A stretch of 51,621 bases of DNA from Burkholderia sp. Ac-20365. GTDB taxonomy: Bacteria; Pseudomonadota; Gammaproteobacteria; Burkholderiales; Burkholderiaceae. The stretch's first letter is position 1. Each line of letters begins with the position of its first letter. The stretch lies in contig NZ_JAAGPI010000053.1 in assembly GCF_017104715.1 (NCBI RefSeq), positions 1 to 51,621 on the forward strand. Direction: 5' to 3'. Both the position numbers and the translations under genes were made by a program. The notes below the pieces were generated by a model. The model was not told where the DNA came from, made no database searches, and saw only the letters and a program-made list of their open reading frames with translations. This document shows positions 1-7,935 of the stretch, piece by piece.

Positions 1-2
1 TG

Positions 3-101
3 CCGCTGCCGGAATCGCGCGTCACATTGCATTCACGCGTGCGCGATCCGCGTTCGATCGAATCGTTGAAGCTCGTCACGAACGGGTTGATCGCGCAGTG
101 A
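3..101 (+). CDS. C-terminal fragment of an unidentified protein
   Basis: An open frame enters from the left edge and ends at TGA 99-101. It gives about 32 residues ending in SLKLVTNGLIAQ. The codon choice (GC-rich third positions) looks like real coding sequence. The short basic tail would fit the end of a LysR-type effector domain, but there is no diagnostic motif, so that identity is only a guess. The next gene lies on the opposite strand and ends at 116, so the two converge with a 14-bp gap. An overlapping frame ending at 108 is also open here and cannot be fully excluded. Confidence 0.4.
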   Translation, partial: PLPESRVTLHSRVRDPRSIESLKLVTNGLIAQ

Positions 102-115
102 AGCGCTAGCGGGAA

Positions 116-499
116 TCAGTGGAGGATGGGCGGAAGCTCGCGCGGCGGCTGGGCGCCGACGGCTTGCGGCGCGTTGCTCTGCGCCGCCTGGCGAGGCTTC
201 GCGGCCGCTTCGACGTGTTTCGCATGAGCAGCCGCGGGCGGCGATTTGACGGCTGCAGCCACATGCGCCGCTTTGGCCTTCGGTTTCGTGCCGGACGAAG
301 CAACGGGCTTCACATGCGGCGCGGGCTTCGTGTGATTGCCCTTCTTCGCGGCGCCCACTGCAACCGGCTTCGCATGCCCGACGTGCCGAACCTTTTGCGA
401 AGCCTCCGGCGGATTCCACACTTCCTTGTACTCGGCGCGTGCCGCCATCGACACGCACAGCAAACCAACCGTCACCCACAACTTCGAACGCAGCAGCAC
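116..499 (-). CDS. Small basic Ala/Lys/Pro-rich exported protein of unknown function
   Basis: The product is 127 residues. It begins with a clear Sec signal peptide: a basic start (MLLRSKLW), a hydrophobic stretch at about residues 8-19, and a likely cleavage site after AARA near residue 22. The mature part is low-complexity and rich in Ala, Lys, His and Pro, with repeated KP/HVKP/AHVAA-type segments and no recognisable domain. The His and Lys content could suit nucleic-acid, metal or cell-wall binding, but nothing shows this. It is transcribed divergently from the antitoxin gene at 605. Its start is preceded by an AGGGAGACG-like purine stretch on the minus strand, which supports the chosen ATG. 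Similar small exported proteins occur in Burkholderia relatives. No function is assigned. Confidence 0.6.
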   Translation of the reverse strand: MLLRSKLWVTVGLLCVSMAARAEYKEVWNPPEASQKVRHVGHAKPVAVGAAKKGNHTKPAPHVKPVASSGTKPKAKAAHVAAAVKSPPAAAHAKHVEAAAKPRQAAQSNAPQAVGAQPPRELPPILH

Positions 500-546
500 C
501 GCCGTCTCCCTGCATAAAAACCCAGGCGCGGATTATACAGGCGTAC

Positions 547-577
547 TTGCATTAATCCACATATAGACTAATATGTG
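547..577 (+). promoter_or_regulatory. Promoter and operator-like palindrome of the res-xre operon
   Basis: A good sigma-70-type promoter is visible: -35 TTGCAT at 547-552, a 16-bp spacer, and -10 TAATAT at 569-574. A perfect 6-bp inverted repeat, CACATA (558-563) and TATGTG (572-577), spaced by 8 bp, straddles the -10 box. Toxin-antitoxin operons of this kind are usually repressed by their own antitoxin, so this palindrome is a reasonable operator candidate. It also decides the antitoxin start: a GTG at 575 would sit inside the promoter, whereas ATG 605 has AGGA at 593-596 upstream. Confidence 0.55.
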
Positions 578-604
578 AAAAAAGTTCAACTCAGGACTCC
601 GATC

Positions 605-1042
605 ATGTCTTCCGCCGCCCACTATTCGAGCGCTGAACGACCGCTGCGACGACCGCCCGCCGAGCCTTCCGCGGCGGACATGTCCGCCGCCGGCCTGCGC
701 GCATTCTTCAACATCGCCAGCGACTGGGAATTGAGCACTGAAGAGCAGATCGTTTTGCTCGGCTCGCCGGGCCGCTCGACGTTCTTCCAGTGGAAAAAGA
801 CCCCGCAATCCGCACGTCTCGGCCGCGATACGCTGGAGCGGCTGTCGCTGCTGCTCGGCATCTATAAGGCGCTGCAAATCCTGCTGCCGCAACCCGCCGC
901 CGCCGACACGTGGATCAAGCGCCCCAACAGTGCGCCGCCGTTCGGCGGCCGCCGCGCGCTCGACCGTATGCTGGCGGGCAACATCAGCGATCTCGTGGCC
1001 GTGCGCCAGTATCTCGATGCAATGCGAGGCGGCTGGGCGTGA
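605..1042 (+). CDS. Xre/MbcA/ParS-type antitoxin (DUF2384)
   Basis: This 145-residue protein is the antitoxin of a res-xre pair. The middle (about residues 30-95) looks like an Xre-like helical DNA-binding part, including the segment STFFQWKKTP. The C-terminal third matches the toxin-binding domain of the MbcA/ParS/Xre family; the stretch PPFGGRRALDRMLAGN followed by a final amphipathic helix is typical. I chose ATG 605 because the promoter -10 box ends at 574 and AGGA lies 8 bp upstream of this ATG. Its TGA overlaps the GTG of the toxin gene by 4 bases (GTGA), which implies translational coupling. The expected role is to bind the RES toxin and to repress the operon. Family assignment is by motif and by partner. 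Confidence 0.85.
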   Translation: MSSAAHYSSAERPLRRPPAEPSAADMSAAGLRAFFNIASDWELSTEEQIVLLGSPGRSTFFQWKKTPQSARLGRDTLERLSLLLGIYKALQILLPQPAAADTWIKRPNSAPPFGGRRALDRMLAGNISDLVAVRQYLDAMRGGWA

Positions 1043-1740
1043 CTGAACCACAATGGCAAGACCGCTGGCGAGTAGCCGATCTCGCCTGGACACCCGCGTT
1101 CCGCGTGATTCCCACGCGCTTTCCCGCTGTCAATCTGTTCGACCGCGTTGCGTCGCCGGAAGACTTCGAGGCGCTCTACGCGCTCGAAGCGATGACTAAC
1201 GACCGCGTGCGCACCGAAGTCGGCGATCTCGATCTCGTGCCGCGCGAAGAACGGCGCTTCGGCCCGGGCTATGGGCCGATCATGGCGGCGCTCACGCATC
1301 TGAATCCTCAAGGCAGCCGCTTCTCGGACGGCACTTATGGCGTGTTCTATTGCGCCCGTTCACGCGAAACCGCCATCGCCGAAACGCGCTATCACTCGGG
1401 CCTCTTTCTGGCCGCCACGCAGGAGCCGCCGATGCGCCAGCAGATGCGCCTCTACACGGTGATCGCACACGGCGACGTGGTGGATCTTTGCGGCGCGGAT
1501 GCCGTCGATCCGTCCGTGCTGTCGCCGAACGACTACACGCCCGGCCAGGCGCTCGGCCGCGCCGCGCGCGAAGCGGGCGCGCCTGGCATCGTGTATCCGT
1601 CGGTAAGGGATGCAGGCGGCGAATGTCTCGCCGCGTTCAAGACGACGCTGCTGCGCGACTGCCATCACGCGGCGTATCTGGAATACAACTGGAACGGCAG
1701 CGCCGTCGATATCGTCTTCGAACTGAATCAGGTGGGATAA
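1039..1740 (+). CDS. RES-domain toxin, NAD+-degrading
   Basis: The product is 233 residues and starts at GTG 1039 inside the antitoxin stop (GTGA overlap). RES proteins are NAD+ phosphorylases or glycohydrolases that deplete NAD+ when freed from their Xre antitoxin. The name-giving Arg, Glu and Ser are present: R94 in SRFSDGTYG, Y104 in GVFYCARS, E115 in TAIAETRYHS, and S188 in VYPSVRDAGG. The C-terminal part (about 140-233) contains the usual DVVDL and YTPGQALGRAAREAG segments. Length is normal for the proteobacterial subgroup. The frame is open further upstream, but those extra residues are the antitoxin gene read in another phase. No break or missing catalytic residue is visible, so the pair should be functional. 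Confidence 0.9.
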   Translation: MTEPQWQDRWRVADLAWTPAFRVIPTRFPAVNLFDRVASPEDFEALYALEAMTNDRVRTEVGDLDLVPREERRFGPGYGPIMAALTHLNPQGSRFSDGTYGVFYCARSRETAIAETRYHSGLFLAATQEPPMRQQMRLYTVIAHGDVVDLCGADAVDPSVLSPNDYTPGQALGRAAREAGAPGIVYPSVRDAGGECLAAFKTTLLRDCHHAAYLEYNWNGSAVDIVFELNQVG

Positions 1741-1753
1741 AGGCGCTGGCGCT

Positions 1754-2491
1754 TCAGGGCAAAGCCAGCGCCGACGCGCCGACCGAGCGCGCCAGGTCGT
1801 TCGTCACCGACCAGCGCTTCGTCGTGCGCGCCTCGACGATCGTCAGCTTGCCGCCGGGACCGAAGGCGCCCGTATCGACGAACACCTGCGCGCCGATCTG
1901 CTGCACCTCGCGCACGGGCGTATGGCCGCAGTAGGTCAGCGACAGTCCGAGCTGGCGCATCGGATCGGCCGAACCCATCGCGAGGGCGCGGCCCCACAGC
2001 AATTGCTGTCGAACTTCGTCGGAAAAATTGTCGGCGTCGAGTTCGGCGTCCGTGCCGAGAAACTCCGCGTGCAGCACGTTGAAGCGCTCTCTACCCGAGC
2101 CGATCACGCGCACGAGCGGCAGCGCGCGCAGACGTTGCGAATACGCGCGCAGCCTTTCGATCGACACATGCGCGCTCCACAGCCCGCCGATTCCATACCA
2201 CCACTGCTTCTTCAGCTTGCCTTCGGCCACGGCACACAACGTGTCTTCGTGATTGCCGAGCACGGCATGGAACCAGGGTTTGTCGAGCAGCGCCAACGCC
2301 TCTTCCGATTGCGAGCCGCGATCGACGAGATCGCCGACGGAAAACAGCCGGTCGCGCGTCGGATCGAACTCGACCTCGCGCAACAGGAAGCGCAACGCAT
2401 CGACACAGCCGTGCAGATCGCCGACGACGAAGTCGCGTCCTGCATGGTTGGCGGGATGATGTTCGACGACAGTGACAAGAGTGGCATCCAT
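1754..2491 (-). CDS. PPP-family serine/threonine phosphatase / calcineurin-like metallophosphoesterase
   Basis: The 245-residue product has the three metal-binding motifs of the PPP family in order: GDLHG at 24-28, GDLVDRG at 53-59 and GNHE at 79-82, with a later CGHTP. It resembles the small bacterial and phage-lambda type phosphatases (PrpA/PrpB-like), which bind two metal ions and hydrolyse phosphoproteins or other phosphate esters. The substrate cannot be told from sequence. I placed the start at the ATG giving MDATLVTVVE. The frame stays open 49 codons further, but that part reads as basic low-complexity sequence with no domain. It converges with the RES toxin gene (14-bp gap) and stands alone. 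Confidence 0.85.
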   Translation of the reverse strand: MDATLVTVVEHHPANHAGRDFVVGDLHGCVDALRFLLREVEFDPTRDRLFSVGDLVDRGSQSEEALALLDKPWFHAVLGNHEDTLCAVAEGKLKKQWWYGIGGLWSAHVSIERLRAYSQRLRALPLVRVIGSGRERFNVLHAEFLGTDAELDADNFSDEVRQQLLWGRALAMGSADPMRQLGLSLTYCGHTPVREVQQIGAQVFVDTGAFGPGGKLTIVEARTTKRWSVTNDLARSVGASALALP

Positions 2492-2653
2492 GACACCATA
2501 ATAGTGCCAGCGCGCAAGCCTTGTATGCGCGGCAACTCGCGTTCGTACGCCTTTCCCCAGCAAGATTCGCGCTCGTCGCAGCGATTTGCATGCGTGGCGC
2601 ATGCATTTCTGCGAACCTTTCGCAGATACGCTATGCAAACACGGGCACCACGC

Positions 2654-4096
2654 TCACTGCGGTATCGCGCGCAGCCGCCCTACGTCCTCCACACTCACCG
2701 TCGATTGCGGATTGCCGAACTGCTTCGTCACATAGTTCGTGAGCGCGGCGATCTGCGCATCGCTCAGTTCGCCGTCGAACGCGGGCATCAGCACGTCGGC
2801 GTCTTTCGTCGTGCGGCGCACGCCGTGCAGGATCACCATCGTCAGATTGTTCGCGTCGCCGGCGCCCGCGACGCTGTTATGTATCAGCGACGGATACGCG
2901 CCCGGCGCACTCGCGCCGACGCCTTCGCCCGTCCAGTGATGGCAGCTCGCGCAGTTCGCGAGGAACAGCTGCGCGCCGTTCACGCCGTCCATGCGCACGC
3001 CGCGTAAAGCTATAGCGTCGCTCGCGGGCGAACCCCATGCGGCGCGTGCACGCGGCTCGCCGCGATCGACGGGCTTGAGCGAGTGCAGATACGTCGCAAT
3101 CGAGCGCAGGTCTTCGCGGTTCAGATACTGGGTGCTGTCCGATACGACGTCGGCCATCGGCCCGGCTGCATTCGCGCGCCCTTGCGCGATGCCCGTCGAC
3201 AGATAGTCAACGATCTCCTGATCCGACCACTCGCCGATCCCGCTCGTCTTGTGCGGCGTGATGTTGTACGCGTGCCAGCCGGCCTGGATCGCGCCCGACA
3301 GGCGTTCGCTGGTCTTGAGGCCCTGCGTGAAGTTGCGCGGCGTATGGCATTCGCCGCAATGCGCGAGCCCTTCGACCAGATACGCGCCGCGATTCCATTC
3401 GGCGCTCTGCTTCGGGTTGGGCACGAAGCGGCCCTCGTCGAAGTTGAACAGGTTCCAGAAGATCATCAGCCAGCGCTGGTTGAACGGAAAGCGCAGGTCG
3501 TTCGGCGGCGGCGTGTAGCGCACGGGCACGACCGTGTTCAGATACGCGCGAATAGCCTGCACGTCCTGATCGGTGACCTTCGTGTACTCGACATACGGGA
3601 ACGCCGGATAGAGCCGCTGCCCGTCCTTGCGGATGCCTTCGTGCATCGCGCGCAGAAAATCGGCGTCCGTCCAGCGGCCGATGCCCGTGTCGGGGTCGGG
3701 CGTGATGTTCGGCGTAAAGATCGTGCCGAACGGCGTGCTGATCGCGAGACCGCCCGCAAACGGGCGGCCCTTGTCCGACGTATGGCAGGCGATGCAATCG
3801 CCCGCGCGTGCCAGATACTCGCCGCGCCTGACGAGATCGGGGCCCGGGCCCGCCACGCCGTTCGCGGGAGCACTCGCCTGCGCGACGGCCTCGCCAAGCG
3901 GCGATTCGTCGTTGTGATGCGGCTCGGCGTCATACGCCTCGAGCCACGCGAGATACAGCGCGAACAGCGAGAACGCCGCCGCCAGCGCCGCCATTTTCCA
4001 CACGCGCCGGCGGCTTTTGAGCGCCGCGCGCCGGCTCGCCGAGAAAACGGTCGCATCGAGATTGCCGCCGTGTCGGTCGGATCGTTTCATGTGCAT
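2654..4096 (-). CDS. Triheme cytochrome c subunit (beta) of an FAD-dependent sugar/alcohol dehydrogenase
   Basis: The 480-residue protein has an N-terminal membrane/signal segment (about 33-51) followed by three c-type heme sites: CIACH at 101-105, CGECH at 247-251 and CASCH at 382-386. This is the layout of the membrane-bound cytochrome subunit of gluconate, fructose and FAD-glucose dehydrogenases and of quinohaemoprotein alcohol dehydrogenases. Phrases such as FAGGLAISTPFGTIFTPNIT are typical. It should take electrons from the flavoprotein encoded just upstream and pass them to ubiquinone or the respiratory chain at the periplasmic face. The ATG follows the flavoprotein stop after one base. 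With the two genes upstream it forms the gamma-alpha-beta order known for Burkholderia FAD-glucose dehydrogenase. Substrate is not determined by sequence. Confidence 0.9.
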   Translation of the reverse strand: MHMKRSDRHGGNLDATVFSASRRAALKSRRRVWKMAALAAAFSLFALYLAWLEAYDAEPHHNDESPLGEAVAQASAPANGVAGPGPDLVRRGEYLARAGDCIACHTSDKGRPFAGGLAISTPFGTIFTPNITPDPDTGIGRWTDADFLRAMHEGIRKDGQRLYPAFPYVEYTKVTDQDVQAIRAYLNTVVPVRYTPPPNDLRFPFNQRWLMIFWNLFNFDEGRFVPNPKQSAEWNRGAYLVEGLAHCGECHTPRNFTQGLKTSERLSGAIQAGWHAYNITPHKTSGIGEWSDQEIVDYLSTGIAQGRANAAGPMADVVSDSTQYLNREDLRSIATYLHSLKPVDRGEPRARAAWGSPASDAIALRGVRMDGVNGAQLFLANCASCHHWTGEGVGASAPGAYPSLIHNSVAGAGDANNLTMVILHGVRRTTKDADVLMPAFDGELSDAQIAALTNYVTKQFGNPQSTVSVEDVGRLRAIPQ

Positions 4097-4097
4097 G

Positions 4098-5699
4098 TCA
4101 GATTTCGCGCTTGAGCTTGTCGGCGAGCTTCAGCGACAGCGCCGCGATCGTCAGCGTGCAGTTCACCGACGCCGCGCCCGGCATCACACCGCTGCTGGCG
4201 ATAAACAGATTCGGGTGATCGTGCGTGCGGCAGTCGGCATCGACGACGGAATCGGCGGCATGGCTGCCCATGATCGTCGTGCCCATGATGTGGTTGTTCG
4301 GCGCGAAGGTATCGTCGAACGCAATCTCGGTGCCGCCGAACAGTCCGGCGATCTGCGCGTAAAGCTCATGCGTGTGTGCGGCGCTTTTTTTCACGTAATC
4401 GTTGATCGAGTAATAGATTTCAGGCTGTGCGATGCCGAGCGAATCCTTGTGATCGGCGGAAGGCACGATGCGGTTCTGCGGTTCGGGCAGATGTTCGTGA
4501 AAGCTGTTGATGGTGACCATGCGCGCGGCGCGGCCGCGAATCTGCCGGTCGATCTCGGCGCCCGTCAGCCCGCTTTTGAGCAGCGCTGCGGTGATCGCCA
4601 TCGTCGGCACGCCGTTCGACACATGCAGCTTCTTCGCCGCGTACTCCGAGCGGAACGCGCCGTCGCGGAAGTTCACCACCGACGTCATCTCCATCGGCCC
4701 GCGTCCCGGCCACAGCGATTCGTTGGCGAGAAACGAGACGCCCGTGCCGGGATGGTCCATCAGGTTTCGACCGACCTGATCGGAGCTGTTGCCGACGCCA
4801 TGCGGGAATTGATCTGACGTCGACATCAGCATCAGCTTCGGCGTCTCGATGCCGTTGGCCGCAAGCACGAACAGCTTGCCCGTCACGCGCGTGCTGTTGC
4901 CGTTCGGATCCTTGTAGTGAACGGCCGTGACGAGGCCCTTGTTGTCGGCCTCGATCCGGTAGACGACCGCCTGCGCGATCAGCTTCGCGCCCGCGCGTCC
5001 GGCCTTGTCGACATGCACGATGCCGTTGTACATCGCGCCAATCGGGCAGATCGGCATGCAGTTGTTGTTGCCGCAGCAGGTCGGACGCGCGTCATACGGA
5101 CGGCTGTTGCGCGCGACGGGCTCAGGCACGACCTTGAAGCCGTTCGCGTTGAGCACCGTGGAGAAGCGCTGATCCATGTACGACAACGGCAGCGCCGCCA
5201 TCGGATAAGGCTTCGAGCGCGGCGAACCGAGATCGACGGAAGCATCGGGACCGGACACGCCCAGTTGCACTTCGGCCGCGTAGTACCACGGCTCGAGCGT
5301 TTCATACGGATAAGGCCAGTCGCGGCCCACGCCGTACAGCTTCTTCAGTTGAAAGTCCGACGGCAGCAGGCGCCACGTCGCGGCGGCCCAATGCCAGGTC
5401 GTGCCGCCGACGAGCCGCAGATACTGCGAGTTGTACGGATAGTCCCCCTTCTGGATCAGATAGCTGTTGGCAGGCGTGTACTGCGGATGCGGCGCATAAG
5501 GCGTAGACGGATAAGGCGTCGCGAAGTCCGCTTTCGCGGGCGAATTGCGGAAGTTCTCGACGATCTGCCCGCGCTGCAGGCGCGGCCCGGCTTCGAGCAG
5601 GATCACCGAGGCGCCTGCGAGCGCCATCTGGTGCGCGACGAGACTGCCCGCCACGCCCGAACCGACTACGACGACGTCGGCGGAATGTGCGTTTGCCAT
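4098..5699 (-). CDS. GMC-family FAD dehydrogenase, catalytic alpha subunit with probable Fe-S cluster
   Basis: The 533-residue product opens with a Rossmann FAD motif (VVVVGSGVAGSLVA at about 9-22, with EAGP at 36-39) and ends with the GMC C-terminal domain, including NNHIMGTTIMGS and ASVNCTLTIAAL. The catalytic His/His-Asn pair of the family lies in this last part. Cysteines C208, C214 and C218 form a C-X5-C-X3-C-P pattern (with C209 adjacent), as in the 3Fe-4S site of the Burkholderia cepacia FAD-glucose dehydrogenase alpha subunit. It oxidises a sugar, sugar acid or polyol. There is no signal peptide, so export probably depends on the Tat signal of the gamma subunit upstream. An 87-bp gap separates it from gamma. 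Confidence 0.9.
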   Translation of the reverse strand: MANAHSADVVVVGSGVAGSLVAHQMALAGASVILLEAGPRLQRGQIVENFRNSPAKADFATPYPSTPYAPHPQYTPANSYLIQKGDYPYNSQYLRLVGGTTWHWAAATWRLLPSDFQLKKLYGVGRDWPYPYETLEPWYYAAEVQLGVSGPDASVDLGSPRSKPYPMAALPLSYMDQRFSTVLNANGFKVVPEPVARNSRPYDARPTCCGNNNCMPICPIGAMYNGIVHVDKAGRAGAKLIAQAVVYRIEADNKGLVTAVHYKDPNGNSTRVTGKLFVLAANGIETPKLMLMSTSDQFPHGVGNSSDQVGRNLMDHPGTGVSFLANESLWPGRGPMEMTSVVNFRDGAFRSEYAAKKLHVSNGVPTMAITAALLKSGLTGAEIDRQIRGRAARMVTINSFHEHLPEPQNRIVPSADHKDSLGIAQPEIYYSINDYVKKSAAHTHELYAQIAGLFGGTEIAFDDTFAPNNHIMGTTIMGSHAADSVVDADCRTHDHPNLFIASSGVMPGAASVNCTLTIAALSLKLADKLKREI

Positions 5700-5786
5700 G
5701 CTTGCCTCTTCGGTGCCCTCTTATTTGTCTGCTGGCTTATGTCCGCGCCCGGGTGCTTTCGAAAGCACTGTCACCTGCGCGGCGGC

Positions 5787-6440
5787 TTACGCATCGGTTG
5801 GCTTGTGTGTCCAGTAGAACGGCACATCGCGACAGTACGACGGTATGGTCAGGATGTCCTTGACCGGTTCGAACATCAGTGCGCGCTCGTACGCAATCAC
5901 CTGCACATTGGGCATATCGCCGACGAGCCCGAGATACCAGGCGCGCGTGATCGCGCTGACGGTATTCGCGAGATGCGGCTGCTCGGCCTGCAAGGCCTGC
6001 GTGACGATATCGGACGGCACGCCGCCATGCGTATGCAGCCACGTGTTGAGCGCGGCGACGTTCTGCGCGAACTGGCTGTCCGCGCGCGACAGTGCGTCAT
6101 ACGCGCGCTTGCCGTGCACCGGGTCGAAGCTGGTATGTCCCGTGAGCCTGCCGGACAGCGCGAGGAAGGCATCGATTCCGCCGCCTGCGGGCGGCAGCGT
6201 GTCGGCAAAGGCTGACGCGATGCCGGGCACCGCGCCATAACGTGCCGCCGACGCAAACGCAAGGCCGGCAGCCGAAGCGAACGCGCCGAGCAGCCACGCA
6301 CGGCGGCGCGGCGAGCGCGCGTCGCCCGATGGCACGCTGGCTGGCGCTGCGTCGATGGCCGCCGCCCGCGCCGCCTTGCGAGCGGCCATGCGGACGAGCG
6401 CGGCATCGGTACGCGCAGCGTGTCGATCAACATCTGTCAT
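5787..6440 (-). CDS. Small (gamma) subunit of FAD sugar dehydrogenase, Tat-exported chaperone
   Basis: The 217-residue protein has a long basic N-terminus and a twin-arginine motif (SPRRRAWLLGAF, about residues 43-54) followed by a hydrophobic Ala-rich stretch, which is a Tat signal. The rest matches the small subunit of sorbitol/fructose/glucose dehydrogenase complexes: a helical protein with segments such as DAFLALSGRLTGH and a C-terminal IPSYCRDVPFYW. In the B. cepacia enzyme the equivalent subunit is needed to fold the catalytic subunit and to carry it across the membrane. Here it is the first gene of the three-gene operon, which fits that role. The n-region ahead of the twin arginines is unusually long (about 42 residues); a later start is possible but I see no better one. 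Confidence 0.85.
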   Translation of the reverse strand: MTDVDRHAARTDAALVRMAARKAARAAAIDAAPASVPSGDARSPRRRAWLLGAFASAAGLAFASAARYGAVPGIASAFADTLPPAGGGIDAFLALSGRLTGHTSFDPVHGKRAYDALSRADSQFAQNVAALNTWLHTHGGVPSDIVTQALQAEQPHLANTVSAITRAWYLGLVGDMPNVQVIAYERALMFEPVKDILTIPSYCRDVPFYWTHKPTDA

Positions 6441-6808
6441 GGGGGATCCAGATGATGTTTGTATTCGACCGGCGCGCGCCGCGTCCGGCTATTGGCCGAA
6501 CCATGCAGGCACGCCGGGCGTCCGCCCCAAAACTGGTCTTGCGCCGCTGTCTCGCGGTCTCTGATGATCGGGCGCGCGGCACGAAAACTGCCGTCGTTGC
6601 ACGCACACCGGCCGCTGCGCGCGAGAACGCAACGACGGATGAAAGCCGCATGCAAGGCCACTGAGCAAAACTGCGGGAAAACTATAACGTCCCGGTACCC
6701 GTTTCGACAAATCATGCCGCATACCCACACCCACGTAGAATCGCCGCAACCTTCGCAGTCGCTTCGCGACATACCCTTGTCACACCTCGCTGTCAGGAGC
6801 GCGCGCCC
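6441..6808. other. Divergent intergenic region with a candidate minus-strand promoter
   Basis: This 368-bp stretch separates the dehydrogenase operon (minus) from the DUF1345 gene (plus). On the minus strand TTGTCG (complement of 6705-6710) and TATAGT (complement of 6681-6686), 18 bp apart, make a plausible promoter for the operon, with a leader of about 240 nt. On the plus strand AGGAG at 6795-6799 serves the gene at 6809. The only open frames are antisense-like, without a ribosome site or protein-like composition. I see no RNA gene. Confidence 0.35.
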
Positions 6809-7459
6809 ATGAGCGTCTATCCGCAGGTATTGCGCAATCGCCCGCGCATGGTAGCGGGCCTCGTACTGGGCATCGTGATCGCCGTGCTGCTGGCAGGCGC
6901 GCACATGCGCCCGATGATTCGCGTGCTCGTCTCATGGGATGTCGCCGTGTGGACGTATCTCGCGCTGATGTGGTTCGAGATGGCGCGCGCCGATCATGAC
7001 CGCGTGCGCGAGATCGCGCAGCGCGAGGACGAGAACGCGGGCGTCGTGCTCGCCATCGTCTGCCTTGCGACGGTCGCGAGCGTGGCCGCCATCGTGCTGG
7101 AACTGGCACAGTCGAAAGGCAGCACGGGCGTGTCGCACTACATCGTCACGGGCGTCACGCTGATCGGCGCATGGTTCCTGATACCGACCATCTTCACGCT
7201 GCACTATGCGCGCATGCACTTCGCAGCGGATACACCGGAAACCGCGTTGAAGTTTCCCGATCACAAGCTCGACCCGAACTATTGGGACTTCCTGTATTTC
7301 TCGTTCACGATCGCGGTCGCTTCGCAGACATCGGACGTCGTGCTGCGCTCACGCGAGGTACGCCGCGCGGCACTCGCGCAATCGGTGCTGTCGTTCTACT
7401 TCAATCTCGCCGTGCTCGGGCTATGCATCAATATGGCGGCAGGTCTGCTAGGTTCGTAA
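6809..7459 (+). CDS. DUF1345 integral membrane protein
   Basis: The 216-residue protein has about five to six hydrophobic segments (near 15-33, 40-56, 77-96, 110-130, 155-175 and 192-212). Conserved-looking polar stretches are FEMARADHDRVREIAQREDE and DPNYWDFLYFSFTIAVASQTSD. The second resembles the pore-adjacent motif seen in DUF1345 proteins, which some annotate as ion-channel-like. No activity is established. The ATG at 6809 is backed by AGGAG at 6795-6799. It is a single gene between the dehydrogenase operon and a 476-bp gap before glgE. The family is common in Burkholderiales. I call the family by its segment pattern and the YFSFT-type motif; function remains unknown. Confidence 0.75.
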   Translation: MSVYPQVLRNRPRMVAGLVLGIVIAVLLAGAHMRPMIRVLVSWDVAVWTYLALMWFEMARADHDRVREIAQREDENAGVVLAIVCLATVASVAAIVLELAQSKGSTGVSHYIVTGVTLIGAWFLIPTIFTLHYARMHFAADTPETALKFPDHKLDPNYWDFLYFSFTIAVASQTSDVVLRSREVRRAALAQSVLSFYFNLAVLGLCINMAAGLLGS

Positions 7460-7935
7460 CGTACGTGCAGTGCACCGCGTAACTCGCGCGCTTTGCTGTG
7501 GTGCACACGCGAGTATGGCAACATGCCATGTAACGGCCGCCTGGCGACACACCCGAATTACACGTCTTCCTCCCGTTTCGCAGCGCCATTCGTATGAACG
7601 ACGCTGCGCCCGCATCCGTCTGATCGTGCCGCATCAGGCAACGCCCGCCGTCGTTGCACGCATCTCTCCGTTTCAGCCGTTCTTTTGCTGTACTGCTTTC
7701 TGGCATAGCGCTTGCTGAATAACCGCCTGTCGTCTGGTTGCTGGACCAGTGGCATGAAGCGCCGTCGACATCTCATTGAACTGACGCGCCGCATGTCGAT
7801 CAATGCACTACATTGAGCAGTACGCGCCGTCGCAGGACGCATCGCGCGGCATCCGGCTCTGAAGCCTAATAGGCGGTCGTGATCGCACCAGGGTGCATCC
7901 ACGCCGCAAAGCAGGACGAAATCTGGAAACGACCG
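7460..7935. other. Intergenic region upstream of the glycogen/trehalose cluster
   Basis: These 476 bp contain no convincing gene. A small inverted repeat (ATGGCA/TGCCAT near 7514-7528) is visible just after the DUF1345 gene, without a T-run. The promoter of the seven-gene cluster should lie here, but I cannot point to a clear -35/-10 pair. An alternative GTG start for GlgE lies at 7879, with AGGCGG a few bases upstream. Confidence 0.4.
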
